Assembly (NCBI RefSeq): GCF_000212395.1
Contig: NC_015499.1
Coordinates: forward strand, 1,685,421-1,749,420
DNA from: Thermodesulfobium narugense DSM 14796
Lineage (GTDB): Bacteria > Thermodesulfobiota > Thermodesulfobiia > Thermodesulfobiales > Thermodesulfobiaceae
Direction: 5' to 3'
DNA: 64,000 bases
Shown here: piece after piece, positions 51,542 to 59,919 of the stretch
Position numbering within the stretch: the first letter of the stretch is position 1
Layout of the letters: each line of letters starts with the position of its first letter
Position numbers and translations under genes: made by a program
Notes under the pieces: generated by a model
The model's database searches: none
Told to the model about the DNA's origin: nothing
What the model saw: only the letters and a program-made list of their open reading frames with translations

Positions 51542-54352
51542 CTAACCTGTTGAGTTTATAAGTTTATCCAACATAGAATTAATTGCATTTATAACCCTTG
51601 CGCTAGCTGAGTAAGCTGTTTGGTATTGGATAAGATTGGTCATCTCTTCATCCATACTCACGCCCTGCACACTTTGTTGTTGATTTTGCAAAAGGGTAAC
51701 AACGTTACTTTGGTTTGTATAATTTGTAGTTGCTTGCTGTCCTTGAGTACCAATATTACTTGTCATACTAATATATGCATTTGCTACCGTAAAAGAACCG
51801 TCATAATTTTTGAAACCCAGCGCAGATGAATACTCACCAAGGACTCTTATCGATTGATTGGGATTAGATGTAACAAAAGTTAAAGATTCCCCGTCTGTCC
51901 CAACCGTAATGCCATACAATGGCATACCGCTCGAGCCATAAATAGAATTTAATTTACTTGCAATAGCACTGGCATTAGAATAATTGCCCGAAGGCAAATA
52001 AATGTTACTTGTAGTTACCTGCCCTGTCAGATTATTTGTTAACATCACCGTCAAAGTTCTTGATCTTGGATCTACGCCGTTTGCGGTAGCTCCGTACATC
52101 GCAAAATTATATAGATTGCTATCAGCTTGAGCAGAATTAGTAATGCCTGTAGAGTCAAAACCTTGAGTACCATCTCCAGTAACCGTTAGGGATGAAATGC
52201 CAAGATTTGGAGTATAGAAAGCAAGGTTTCCATTAATGCTTTCTGCATAAACCTGTCCCTTCAGTGATGATGAGCCAAGAGCAGTGTTCCAGGCACTCAC
52301 AAGGCTATTTATGTTAGTATAAGTCCCAGTGGGTATGCTAATGGTCGTAGGACTTGAAGCATTGTTAAGCGTAAAGTTAAGCGTTGCATTGCTTGTTGTA
52401 GCTATGTTAAGAGGAAAAGTTAGAGCGCTTCCTATAGCAGTAGGAAAAGCTAGTGCTTGAAGCCCAGAAGCAATGAAGGATGAACCCTTAAAATTAGCAT
52501 CCTGTATTGGAGTAGAGCCTTGATAATTATCTACCAATTTAAATGCTAAAAGATTGCCATCCTGATATGCCTGTATAAGTGGCGTAGAATTTGCATTTTG
52601 GACTCCAACAGAGCTAAATCCCAATAGACCGCTTGTATCACCCGAAACAGAAAGAGATGAGGTCGAAGAATCTATAACCTTAAACCCCAAAAGACCACCA
52701 TCATTGTAAGCCTGGACATGGCCAGAAAGAGAAGATGCGGCTATCTGGGTATTTATATCGTTAATTAAATCATTAACTGAGTTGTAATTAGCAGCATCAG
52801 CAGTTATATTAACGCCATTTACAGTTAGTGTCCTTTGCGCCTGAGTTGCTGATCCCAAAGCAAGATTCAAAGTCGAAGGCGAGTCCTCTATTGCATGAGG
52901 GGGCGATGTCAGAGCGCTATTAGCCATTATTTTAGAATTTATATCGCTAATTAAATTTGCAAGGCTACCAAAATTATTTTGATCTATTATGATGCTCTGA
53001 GAAGGAAGCCCTCCCAACTGGATAGTAAGAGTTCTCTGAGCCGTAGTTGCGTTAGAAAAATCCAGGTTATAAATCCCGCTAGAACCTACATCTATATTTG
53101 CGCTTGAGAGGTTATATCCCGTAGAACTAAGATATTGAACTGGTAAGACAGAGCCAGAAACGCTTGTCTGATTAACAGGAAAACCATAAATGGGTTCATT
53201 TTGTAAATTTGCAATAGCTTGAGCTATCTCGCCGTCTCCACTTCCACCTGTAGAAGAAGCACCAATTAAAGCTGGATTATTTATAATTCTTGAATCTATA
53301 CCCATAGTTGTAATGCTATTTCCTGTAAAGAAGTTTAGCGTTGGGCTTATATCGCTAACTAGATACGTAGAATTGAGTGGATATCCCTGTGAATTCAAAT
53401 AATTTACAGCTGACATAAGAGATGTTGCCTGAGAATTAAGCTGATTAAGATAGTTTACAAGGTTAATATCCCTCATGTCTAAAGTAGCACCTATCTGACC
53501 TCCAGAAACGTTAGCGTTCATGCCATCGCTTGACCAAACTAATTTTGACATAGGTTGAGATGTGGGATCGTTTGGGTCTGATGGATTTGATGTATCAGGA
53601 ATAACAGTAAGCGAGTCGTAACCCGCAGTAGAAACCAAAGAATGTCCTCCAATAGAGACCAACAAATTTCCCGACTGATCGGTAGTATAACTAACGTTCA
53701 CCAACTTAGCAAGCTGATCAACCAAATTGTCTCTTTGATCCAATAAGTCGTTTGGTTGTTGACCACTTGCATTAACCACTGCAATTTGCTTATTTAAGGT
53801 ATAGATATTTTGTGCAATTGTATTAACGTTTGTAGCAAGAGTAGAAAGGCTACTGCTGAGCTGATTTCTCAAATCTATCAGACCGTTGTAAAGACTTTGA
53901 TAAGAAAAGATAAGGTTCTGTGAATCAGATATAACTAGCTGTCTGGTAGACAAATCGGACGGATTGTTTGCAAGTGATTGAAAGGCACTAAAAAAGTTTT
54001 GCAAACTAGTTTGAAGACCGATATTACTTGGCTCTGCAAGCGCAGTTTGAACTTGTTGAAGCAAGGTAGATGAAGTGTCATAATATGATTGCAAACTGCT
54101 TGCATTTCTAAGCTGTGCGTCTATAAAACTATCCCTATATCTTTTTATAGTAGATATGTTAACTCCAGTGCCAACTTCCCCCGATGTGGGATAGCTTAAG
54201 GGAGTATTTTGAACAAACACTGGCGACTGGCGAGAATAACTAGCAGTATTTGCGTTTGCAACGTTATGCCCAGTAACGTCCATTGCAAGTTGATTGGAAG
54301 CAAGGGCACTTTGTGCAATTTGAAGACCTAAAAACGACGAAATTGTACTCAT
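51542..54352 (-). CDS. flgK: flagellar hook-associated protein FlgK (HAP1), unusually long
   Basis: First junction protein between hook and filament. The N-terminus (SSFLGLQIAQSALASNQLAM, then the GHNVANANTASYSRQ motif) and C-terminus (VSMDEEMTNLIQYQTAYSAS) are canonical. At 936 residues it is far longer than the usual 450-650. The extra length lies at about residues 425-850 and consists of about four related units: each has an NATxAQRTLTI-like strand, a SxxxLISDINS-like helix and a GxLxF strand. These resemble the flagellin hook IN repeats of FliD and flagellins and would form surface domains on the junction. Confidence 0.93.
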   Translation of the reverse strand: MSTISSFLGLQIAQSALASNQLAMDVTGHNVANANTASYSRQSPVFVQNTPLSYPTSGEVGTGVNISTIKRYRDSFIDAQLRNASSLQSYYDTSSTLLQQVQTALAEPSNIGLQTSLQNFFSAFQSLANNPSDLSTRQLVISDSQNLIFSYQSLYNGLIDLRNQLSSSLSTLATNVNTIAQNIYTLNKQIAVVNASGQQPNDLLDQRDNLVDQLAKLVNVSYTTDQSGNLLVSIGGHSLVSTAGYDSLTVIPDTSNPSDPNDPTSQPMSKLVWSSDGMNANVSGGQIGATLDMRDINLVNYLNQLNSQATSLMSAVNYLNSQGYPLNSTYLVSDISPTLNFFTGNSITTMGIDSRIINNPALIGASSTGGSGDGEIAQAIANLQNEPIYGFPVNQTSVSGSVLPVQYLSSTGYNLSSANIDVGSSGIYNLDFSNATTAQRTLTIQLGGLPSQSIIIDQNNFGSLANLISDINSKIMANSALTSPPHAIEDSPSTLNLALGSATQAQRTLTVNGVNITADAANYNSVNDLINDINTQIAASSLSGHVQAYNDGGLLGFKVIDSSTSSLSVSGDTSGLLGFSSVGVQNANSTPLIQAYQDGNLLAFKLVDNYQGSTPIQDANFKGSSFIASGLQALAFPTAIGSALTFPLNIATTSNATLNFTLNNASSPTTISIPTGTYTNINSLVSAWNTALGSSSLKGQVYAESINGNLAFYTPNLGISSLTVTGDGTQGFDSTGITNSAQADSNLYNFAMYGATANGVDPRSRTLTVMLTNNLTGQVTTSNIYLPSGNYSNASAIASKLNSIYGSSGMPLYGITVGTDGESLTFVTSNPNQSIRVLGEYSSALGFKNYDGSFTVANAYISMTSNIGTQGQQATTNYTNQSNVVTLLQNQQQSVQGVSMDEEMTNLIQYQTAYSASARVINAINSMLDKLINSTG

Positions 54353-54678
54353 TATATCTTTGCCTCAAAAGAAAAGTTTTGAATAGGCTTACCCTCAAGC
54401 ATTGGAATCCCACAAATTTTCAAAGTATATTCGTTTAAAGCTTTTGCAACGCTTAAAAGGTGCATATTTCTTTCGTTTAGTTTTTTGATTTCCTCTAAAC
54501 GAGAAAGGACTTCTTTTTTCTCAGATGGCAAAAATCTCCTATTTTTTAACGCATTTTCTAAAAGCTTAAAAACTTTTTCCTTTTTTTGAGTAATTTCAAC
54601 AAGACCCTTTACGTCATCAGCGATCAAGATATCTTTCTCTTGTTCTAAGATGTCAACTGCATCATCTAAAAGCTTCAT
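54352..54678 (-). CDS. flgN: FlgN-like flagellar export chaperone
   Basis: A 108-residue helical protein: KLLDDAVDILEQEKDILIAD and LVEITQKKEKVFKLLE match the FlgN pattern, and the location between flgM and flgK is the typical one for the chaperone of FlgK/FlgL. Its ATG overlaps the flgM stop by 4 bases, and its stop overlaps the flgK start by one base. Confidence 0.8.
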   Translation of the reverse strand: MKLLDDAVDILEQEKDILIADDVKGLVEITQKKEKVFKLLENALKNRRFLPSEKKEVLSRLEEIKKLNERNMHLLSVAKALNEYTLKICGIPMLEGKPIQNFSFEAKI

Positions 54679-54941
54679 TGCTTCAAGTTACCCAAATAAG
54701 AATTTATAGCTTTAGATAGTTCAAGGCTTGATTTCACTCCACTAGAATTGAGTCTTGAAGCTATGGATTCCAGTTCATCACTACTTTTGGTAAGGGGCAA
54801 AACGTCGAGAGCCTTTTTCTGTAAGTCTACTACACTAACGCTTTGAGCCAGATTATCGCTAAACGATTGAGTCTTATCTGATTTTCCAGATTTTGTAATC
54901 GGAGTAGATGATCCCGATGGAAAGATTCCATATATTTTCAC
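54675..54941 (-). CDS. flgM: anti-sigma-28 factor FlgM
   Basis: An 88-residue protein with a Ser/Thr/Lys-rich disordered first half and a helical sigma-binding second half (ELESIASRLNSSGVKSSLEL, then SKAINSYL). It matches FlgM by size, composition and position before flgN. It implies a sigma-28 (FliA) in this organism, though fliA is not in the window. Confidence 0.75.
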   Translation of the reverse strand: MKIYGIFPSGSSTPITKSGKSDKTQSFSDNLAQSVSVVDLQKKALDVLPLTKSSDELESIASRLNSSGVKSSLELSKAINSYLGNLKQ

Positions 54942-54992
54942 TTCACATTACCTCCTCGATTCTGCTATAAGTATTTATCGACAGGAGGAACT

Positions 54993-55349
54993 TTATTTTT
55001 TAAGCCCTTCATCAATATGAAACCCTTTTTTTCTCTCAGTTTCTTTCTTCAACTCTTGAGCTACCTTTTCAAGGTCTTTGCCGAGTTTTTGTCTTAACAA
55101 AGCTTCCTTGTCCACTTCACCAGAAGGTGAAACAGTTTTTATTCTCCCCTGTTTTATAAATCGAAGGATCCAAAACTCATCAACCTGAGCTCCCTCTGAA
55201 ACTTCATTCGGGCTGGAATTGGGGTGTTTTCTGAGATATTCGTTAACCTTTCTTAGCATTTCATCTTCTTCTTTTACATGCTCAGGGCAAAGGTCGTAAC
55301 CCAGAGAGTTGAACAGTCGATTGCATCGCGCGCAGTTTATCAACGGCAC
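54993..55349 (-). CDS. yvyF: flagellar operon protein YvyF/TIGR03826 type
   Basis: A small protein with an N-terminal zinc-binding pattern (CARCNRLF ... DLCPEH), then a helix-turn-helix-like region (HPNSSPNEVSEGAQVDEFWI, RFIKQGRI) and a charged C-terminal helix. This is the pattern of the YvyF family seen just before flgM in Gram-positive flagellar operons. I prefer GTG at 55349 because GGAGG lies 8 bases upstream; an ATG at 55355 is too close to it. It overlaps flgJ by 68 bases. Function poorly known. Confidence 0.75.
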   Translation of the reverse strand: MPLINCARCNRLFNSLGYDLCPEHVKEEDEMLRKVNEYLRKHPNSSPNEVSEGAQVDEFWILRFIKQGRIKTVSPSGEVDKEALLRQKLGKDLEKVAQELKKETERKKGFHIDEGLKK

Positions 55350-55671
55350 CCTCATCACCTCCAACAAGTTTATCTTTTATATAGTTAGCTATACCTATTC
55401 CACCGCCTTTACTTACGGTATCAGCAATATTTTGAAGCAACATGTCATATTCTATACTCTTATCTGGTTTCCATTCATTTTCACCTGGGATAGTTCTTTT
55501 CATCTCCTCAAGAAGCTGATATATAAAAAGGGATTCAAATCCTTCTGCTACTTGTTGCAATTTTTGGGAGTCCTTTGAATTTTTAACGCTGACTCTATCA
55601 TTTGACTCTAAAGGCTTTAAAACCATCTTTGATGAACTATTTATATTAAAGCTATCTATATTATTCAACAC
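55282..55671 (-). CDS. flgJ: FlgJ-type rod-binding protein (no peptidoglycan hydrolase domain)
   Basis: A 129-residue protein holding only the rod-capping domain of FlgJ: QQVAEGFESLFIYQLLEEMKR, then a short linker and a YDMLLQNIADTVSKGGGIGIA block. The muramidase half found in E. coli FlgJ is absent, as in many phyla. It sits directly after flgI. The C-terminal 22 codons overlap the next gene in another frame. Confidence 0.88.
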   Translation of the reverse strand: MLNNIDSFNINSSSKMVLKPLESNDRVSVKNSKDSQKLQQVAEGFESLFIYQLLEEMKRTIPGENEWKPDKSIEYDMLLQNIADTVSKGGGIGIANYIKDKLVGGDEGAVDKLRAMQSTVQLSGLRPLP

Positions 55672-55705
55672 ATATCACCTACCTAAAAATTTTATCTCAC
55701 ATTTA

Positions 55706-56809
55706 CTACATTACGATCAAGTCCGCTTCCAAAGATCCTGCTTCCTTAAGAGCTTGGAGTATAGCTATTATATCTCTTGGCGTCGCCCCAATGCTGTTTA
55801 GGGCCTTTACTAGATCGTCAACTGTTCCGTTTACGAGAACCAGTGAACCTGCGGATTCTGTAGCAGTAACTTGTGTGTTAGGAGCAGTTGTTGTAACTCC
55901 TCCAGAGAGCGGATTTGGCTGAGAAACAGTTGGCGTAGTCTTTATCTGAACCGTTAAGTTTCCATGAGCAATAACTGCACTCTTTAGGGTGACGTTAGCA
56001 CCAATAACTACTGTTCCGGTTCTTTCGTTAACCACTACTGTTGCCTTATTATCAGGATTTATTGGAAGCTGTTCTATACTCGATATAAAAGCCACGCTGT
56101 TATTTGTAAATTCACTTGGAATAGATACTTCCACAGTTTTTGCATCAACGGCCTTTGCAATATCACCATATGAAGAGTTTATAGCCTTTGCAATCCTTTC
56201 AGCGGTAGTATAATCTGCCTTTCTAAGGAAAAATCTAACCTCATTTGTTGGTTGAAACAGTGCGGGAATGCTCTTAATCAGAACCAAACCATTATTCAAA
56301 TTTGCTACCGTTGGGAAGTTCTTTACTGTTCTGGTTCCCCCGCCTCCAATTGAATACGCTCCTCCCACCGATATTGGACCCTGTGCAAAACCATATTGAA
56401 TTCCATCAGGTCCAAACATAGGAGTCATCAAGAGAGTTCCACCTGCTATAGAGGTTGCGTCTCCCATACTTGATACTACTGCGTCAGCTCTTTCACCCGC
56501 AATGCTCTGAGTTGAAACGCTTGCAGTAACCATTACTGCAGCCACGTTTTTAGCTTTTAATTGAGAATAATCAAAATTAACTCCAAATCTTTTCAACATA
56601 TTTGCATAGGAGTTAATTGTAGATTGAATTTTATCAGAGTCCCCCGTTCCATTTAATCCTACAACCAGACCGTATCCTACAAGCTGAAACGAATTTGTAC
56701 CATCCGTATAGCAAATATCCTTTATTCTAGTCTCGGCATCTGAAGATGGCACACTAAAAATTAGGAGATATAAACATATTAGTACCATTGATATTAAAAA
56801 ATTTTTCAT
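55706..56809 (-). CDS. flgI: flagellar P-ring protein FlgI
   Basis: Periplasmic P-ring subunit: a signal peptide (MKNFLISMVLICLYLLIF...) and conserved blocks GYGLVVGLNGTGDSDK, MVTASVSTQSIAGERADAVVSSMGDATSIAGGTLLMTP (in part) and the Gly-rich stretch around SVGGAYSIGGGG. Presence of a P ring supports a peptidoglycan layer beneath an outer membrane. It follows flgH by 9 bases. Confidence 0.96.
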   Translation of the reverse strand: MKNFLISMVLICLYLLIFSVPSSDAETRIKDICYTDGTNSFQLVGYGLVVGLNGTGDSDKIQSTINSYANMLKRFGVNFDYSQLKAKNVAAVMVTASVSTQSIAGERADAVVSSMGDATSIAGGTLLMTPMFGPDGIQYGFAQGPISVGGAYSIGGGGTRTVKNFPTVANLNNGLVLIKSIPALFQPTNEVRFFLRKADYTTAERIAKAINSSYGDIAKAVDAKTVEVSIPSEFTNNSVAFISSIEQLPINPDNKATVVVNERTGTVVIGANVTLKSAVIAHGNLTVQIKTTPTVSQPNPLSGGVTTTAPNTQVTATESAGSLVLVNGTVDDLVKALNSIGATPRDIIAILQALKEAGSLEADLIVM

Positions 56810-56818
56810 AAGATCACC

Positions 56819-57418
56819 CTATGGAAAGACTATTCCTATTACATTTCCAAAAAAATTCCCAATAGCTCCTAAAATTCCCTTCGCACCTGTTGGAGATGTG
56901 CCCTTAATTGTAATTTGTGCATCGGATATCTGATATGAATAGATGGTATTGTTATTACTAATGTCCTCAGGCCTTATAAGGCCACTTATAATTATGCTTT
57001 GTTTTTCTTTGTTAACTTGAATGTTCTTTTGCCCTTCAATTCTTAAGAGACCGCTTGGTAAAACTTCAACAATTCTTGCTTCTATATCTCCAGTAATAGT
57101 TGCTGATCTTCCATTAGAACCCTGATCGGAATACTGACCGCTTCCAGAAGCAGACATATTTGTCTTTAGAGGGTTTTTTACAAAAGGAACTTGGGTAGCG
57201 CTATTTGAATTCGAATAACTTCCCTGTTTTTTGGTTGAAGTTGAAGTTGAAGAATTAAGATTTTCTGAAAGAAGAACCATTACCGTATCCCCTACTGAAT
57301 GTGCCTTTACATCTGAATAAAGATTTACATACGATGGATCTGACTTAAATACATCAGACGCATACGATACATAGCCCATACAAATAAACAAAAATAAAGC
57401 TAACAAAATTTTTTTCAT
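56819..57418 (-). CDS. flgH: flagellar L-ring protein FlgH
   Basis: Outer-membrane L-ring subunit of 199 residues from ATG 57418 (GGGTGG upstream). Family blocks are YSDVKAHSVGDTVMVLLSE, a Ser/Thr-rich middle, LRIEGQKNIQVNKEKQSIII and SGLIRPEDISNNNTI. The signal peptide has a Cys in LFICMG but no good lipobox, so it may not be lipidated as in E. coli. A GTG three codons earlier overlaps the flgA stop. Confidence 0.93.
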   Translation of the reverse strand: MKKILLALFLFICMGYVSYASDVFKSDPSYVNLYSDVKAHSVGDTVMVLLSENLNSSTSTSTKKQGSYSNSNSATQVPFVKNPLKTNMSASGSGQYSDQGSNGRSATITGDIEARIVEVLPSGLLRIEGQKNIQVNKEKQSIIISGLIRPEDISNNNTIYSYQISDAQITIKGTSPTGAKGILGAIGNFFGNVIGIVFP

Positions 57419-57419
57419 C

Positions 57420-58097
57420 TTAACCACCCGTTTGAACCTCGCTTGAGGATATTATTTTGCCTATAAAAACTTTGTTGTTCGTAATACATCTAACCTTTAT
57501 ATCATCGCCAATTGATCCAGAGCTAAGGGCTACAGCAGGCAAGGAAAAGGTTGCGTTGCCAACTTTGCCTACTACTATTACCCGCTGGCCTAATCTTATA
57601 TCAATTCGCTTCGAAATCAAACCCAATCTTATTACCTGACCCATTGCAATGTTTGCGTTAAGAGTTGAACCGTTTATGTTATCATCTATTGCAAAATCTT
57701 TAGGTAGGGTTGAAAGTTCTCTTTCATCTTTCACGACATTATCGTTTACGTTTATTACACTACCAGCTTTTAGTGGAACTTTAGCAACATATACGTTTAA
57801 CCATATTCTAACTAGATAATCTGCTTCAATAAATCTTTGCACGCCCTCTTGATTGTAAAATATTACAAATTTGTTAACTCCAGAATGAATGGCTCCCATA
57901 CTCATTGCCTTTGTGTAGTCCAGATCTGGAAGAGCATAAATTGGTTCAATAGCAATTTTTGAAGGTTGAAACGTAAGAGAATCCTTTACAGCAGAAAGAA
58001 CCAGAGAGTCAGGATTATTTGCTAAAGCTACGCACCATAAATTCAACGATATAAAGATTAGAGAAATTATTAAAAATCTTATCAAGAACTTAAACAT
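57420..58097 (-). CDS. flgA: flagella basal body P-ring formation protein FlgA
   Basis: Periplasmic chaperone for P-ring assembly with a signal peptide (about 1-26) and a C-terminal SAF domain (about 110-220): VPLKAGSVINVNDNVVKDER, GQVIRLGLISKRIDIRLGQRV. Its stop is one base before the flgH ATG. Confidence 0.92.
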   Translation of the reverse strand: MFKFLIRFLIISLIFISLNLWCVALANNPDSLVLSAVKDSLTFQPSKIAIEPIYALPDLDYTKAMSMGAIHSGVNKFVIFYNQEGVQRFIEADYLVRIWLNVYVAKVPLKAGSVINVNDNVVKDERELSTLPKDFAIDDNINGSTLNANIAMGQVIRLGLISKRIDIRLGQRVIVVGKVGNATFSLPAVALSSGSIGDDIKVRCITNNKVFIGKIISSSEVQTGG

Positions 58098-58108
58098 AAT
58101 TATTTAAA

Positions 58109-58897
58109 TTATGGGAGTTGCTTGACATTGTTTGCGTCGCTCAACATCTGATCGCAAACTGTCATCCCTTTTGCGCAAGATTCATATGCTCTTTCTGCAG
58201 TTATAAGATTTACCATCTCCTCTACGACCTGAACATTGCTCATTTCCAACATTCCTTGCTCTACCCAACCAATGCCCTGAGTACCAGGTGTACCAAGAAT
58301 AGCGTCGCCCGAAGCAGGTGTACTCTGATATAAGTTGGATCCAAGAGAAGTAAGTCCAGATGGATTAATAAACCTTGCAAGTTGAATTGTGCCTAAGTCT
58401 TGTACAGTTCCGTCCTGCATCTTAGCAGAAACAGATCCATCTTTGCCAACGCTTATTGAGACAGCATTCGTCGGAACTACAATTGAAGGCTGAAGTAGAT
58501 AGCCTTCGGGGGTCACTATTTCGCCTGCAGAATCCAGTGAGAAATTACCCGCTCTTGTGTAAGCAGTAGAGCCATCAGGAAGCGTTACCTGAAAGAAGCC
58601 ATCCCCTTGAATTGCAAGGTCCAATTGATTCCCAGTCTGTTGAAGTGGACCCTCTGTAAAAATCCTGACAGTAGCTACAGGCCTTGAACCCAAGCCTATT
58701 TCCAAACCTGTAGGAAGCATATTGCCCGATGCACTAGTTGCCCCAGCTGGTCTGACTTCCTGATACATTAAGTCTTCAAATTCAGCTCTTGCTGTTTTAA
58801 ACCCTGTAGTATTAACGTTGGCTAGATTATTAGTAATAACGTCAACATTAGTAGTCTGGCTTATCATACCAGACGCTGCCGTCCAAAGAGCTCTTAT
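58109..58897 (-). CDS. flgG: flagellar distal rod protein FlgG, conserved start lacks a normal start codon
   Basis: Distal rod protein. From the ATG at 58867 the frame reads MISQTTNVDVITNNLANVNT, and the C-terminus QVVEEMVNLITAERAYES is canonical. The conserved FlgG opening continues upstream in the same frame: R-A-L-W-T-A-A-S-G precedes that Met. The codon before it is ATA (58895-58897), preceded by an in-frame TGA. GGGAGG lies 5 bases upstream of the ATA. So either AUA initiates, or one extra base separates the start from the body, or translation starts at 58867 without the first ten conserved residues. I annotate from the ATA. Confidence 0.85.
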   Translation of the reverse strand: MRALWTAASGMISQTTNVDVITNNLANVNTTGFKTARAEFEDLMYQEVRPAGATSASGNMLPTGLEIGLGSRPVATVRIFTEGPLQQTGNQLDLAIQGDGFFQVTLPDGSTAYTRAGNFSLDSAGEIVTPEGYLLQPSIVVPTNAVSISVGKDGSVSAKMQDGTVQDLGTIQLARFINPSGLTSLGSNLYQSTPASGDAILGTPGTQGIGWVEQGMLEMSNVQVVEEMVNLITAERAYESCAKGMTVCDQMLSDANNVKQLP

Positions 58898-58951
58898 TCA
58901 AACCTCCCATTTTAAGGGCCCCCGACAAGCGGTCCAGCCCAAAATATACTT

Positions 58952-59707
58952 TTAAATTCTAAATTGGCTTAACATTTGACCTGTTTCATTATCTTCGGTA
59001 ACAATTGCCTTTTGTCCACTCTCATAGGCTCTTTCCAAGGCTATCATATCTACCATCTCTCTAACGGTATTTACATTAGAACTTTCAAGATATCCCTGGA
59101 GCACCTTGAAGTTGGAGGCATTAACAACCTGTCCGTTGTAGTTGTAAAGATTAGAACCCTGAGGCACTATTAAAGATGGATTGTCAAGAGATACTATCCC
59201 AAGAGTATCAGTTTGTTGGCCATCTACTTGAATAGAACCGTCAGAAGATATGACGACATTTTGGCCATCAATAGTAATAGGAGCATTTGCACTTGAAAGA
59301 ACAGGATATCCATCTTGTGTAACCAACTCATCATTGTTATTTAGCGTAAAATTTCCATCCCTTGTGTATCTAATGCCATTAGGGGTTTGCACCTGAAAGA
59401 ATGCGTTATTGTTAAGAGTAATAGCAACATCAAATTTACTAGAAGTGTGCTCAAGCCCTCCAGCAGACAGATCCACAGCCTGTGTAGAAATCTCAGAACC
59501 GTTGCCAAGATATCCCATAAACGGAGCCCTACCTCCATCACTTTGTAAAAAAACTCTATTTACAGGATAATTCTCACTTTCTGAAACGTTTTGGATTATG
59601 CGCTTAAATCCTGGGGTAGAAATGTTTGCAAGATTGTTTGTCACGCTGTCAAGTTTGTCAGAAAGTGTAATCATCCCTTTAGCCGCTGCCTCTATTCCTC
59701 TAACCAA
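58952..59707 (-). CDS. flgF: flagellar hook-basal body protein FlgF/FlgG family
   Basis: Rod protein of 251 residues: VRGIEAAAKGM and SVTNNLANISTPGFKR at the N-terminus, a beta-rich middle (GNFTLNNNDELVTQDGYPVL) and a C-terminal TVREMVDMIALERAYESGQK. First gene of the flagellar operon, before flgG, where FlgF is normal. TTG start with AGAGGTGAG upstream. Confidence 0.9.
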   Translation of the reverse strand: MVRGIEAAAKGMITLSDKLDSVTNNLANISTPGFKRIIQNVSESENYPVNRVFLQSDGGRAPFMGYLGNGSEISTQAVDLSAGGLEHTSSKFDVAITLNNNAFFQVQTPNGIRYTRDGNFTLNNNDELVTQDGYPVLSSANAPITIDGQNVVISSDGSIQVDGQQTDTLGIVSLDNPSLIVPQGSNLYNYNGQVVNASNFKVLQGYLESSNVNTVREMVDMIALERAYESGQKAIVTEDNETGQMLSQFRI

Positions 59708-59787
59708 AATCTCACCTCTTTTCTAAAACAAAATTACTTAATACAATACTATAAGATTAGATCGACAAAATCAACTAATTATTTTAG

Positions 59788-59815
59788 TCTTTCGCAGCCA
59801 ATTTAAAAAACTTTA
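59788..59815 (-). promoter_or_regulatory. weak candidate sigma-28 promoter of the flagellar operon
   Basis: On the minus strand TAAAGTTT (59808-59815) is an exact sigma-28 -35 element; 12 bases later GCGAAAGA (59788-59795) is a poor match to GCCGATAA. It lies 80 bases upstream of flgF. The -10 mismatch keeps this tentative. Confidence 0.3.
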
Positions 59816-59919
59816 CCATATGCTACAACTTTAAAAAAAGTTTTATCCCACTTATTTTTTAAACTTCATTAAAGATTAACATAATTAGCAAAAATATATA
59901 GTATAATAGTGCTTGCATT

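Noticed and set aside
58868-58910. TTG with adjacent SD as a start of flgG
   Set aside because: The TTG at about 58900 is in a different frame from the FlgG body and only one base from GGGAGG, so it cannot give FlgG without a frameshift.
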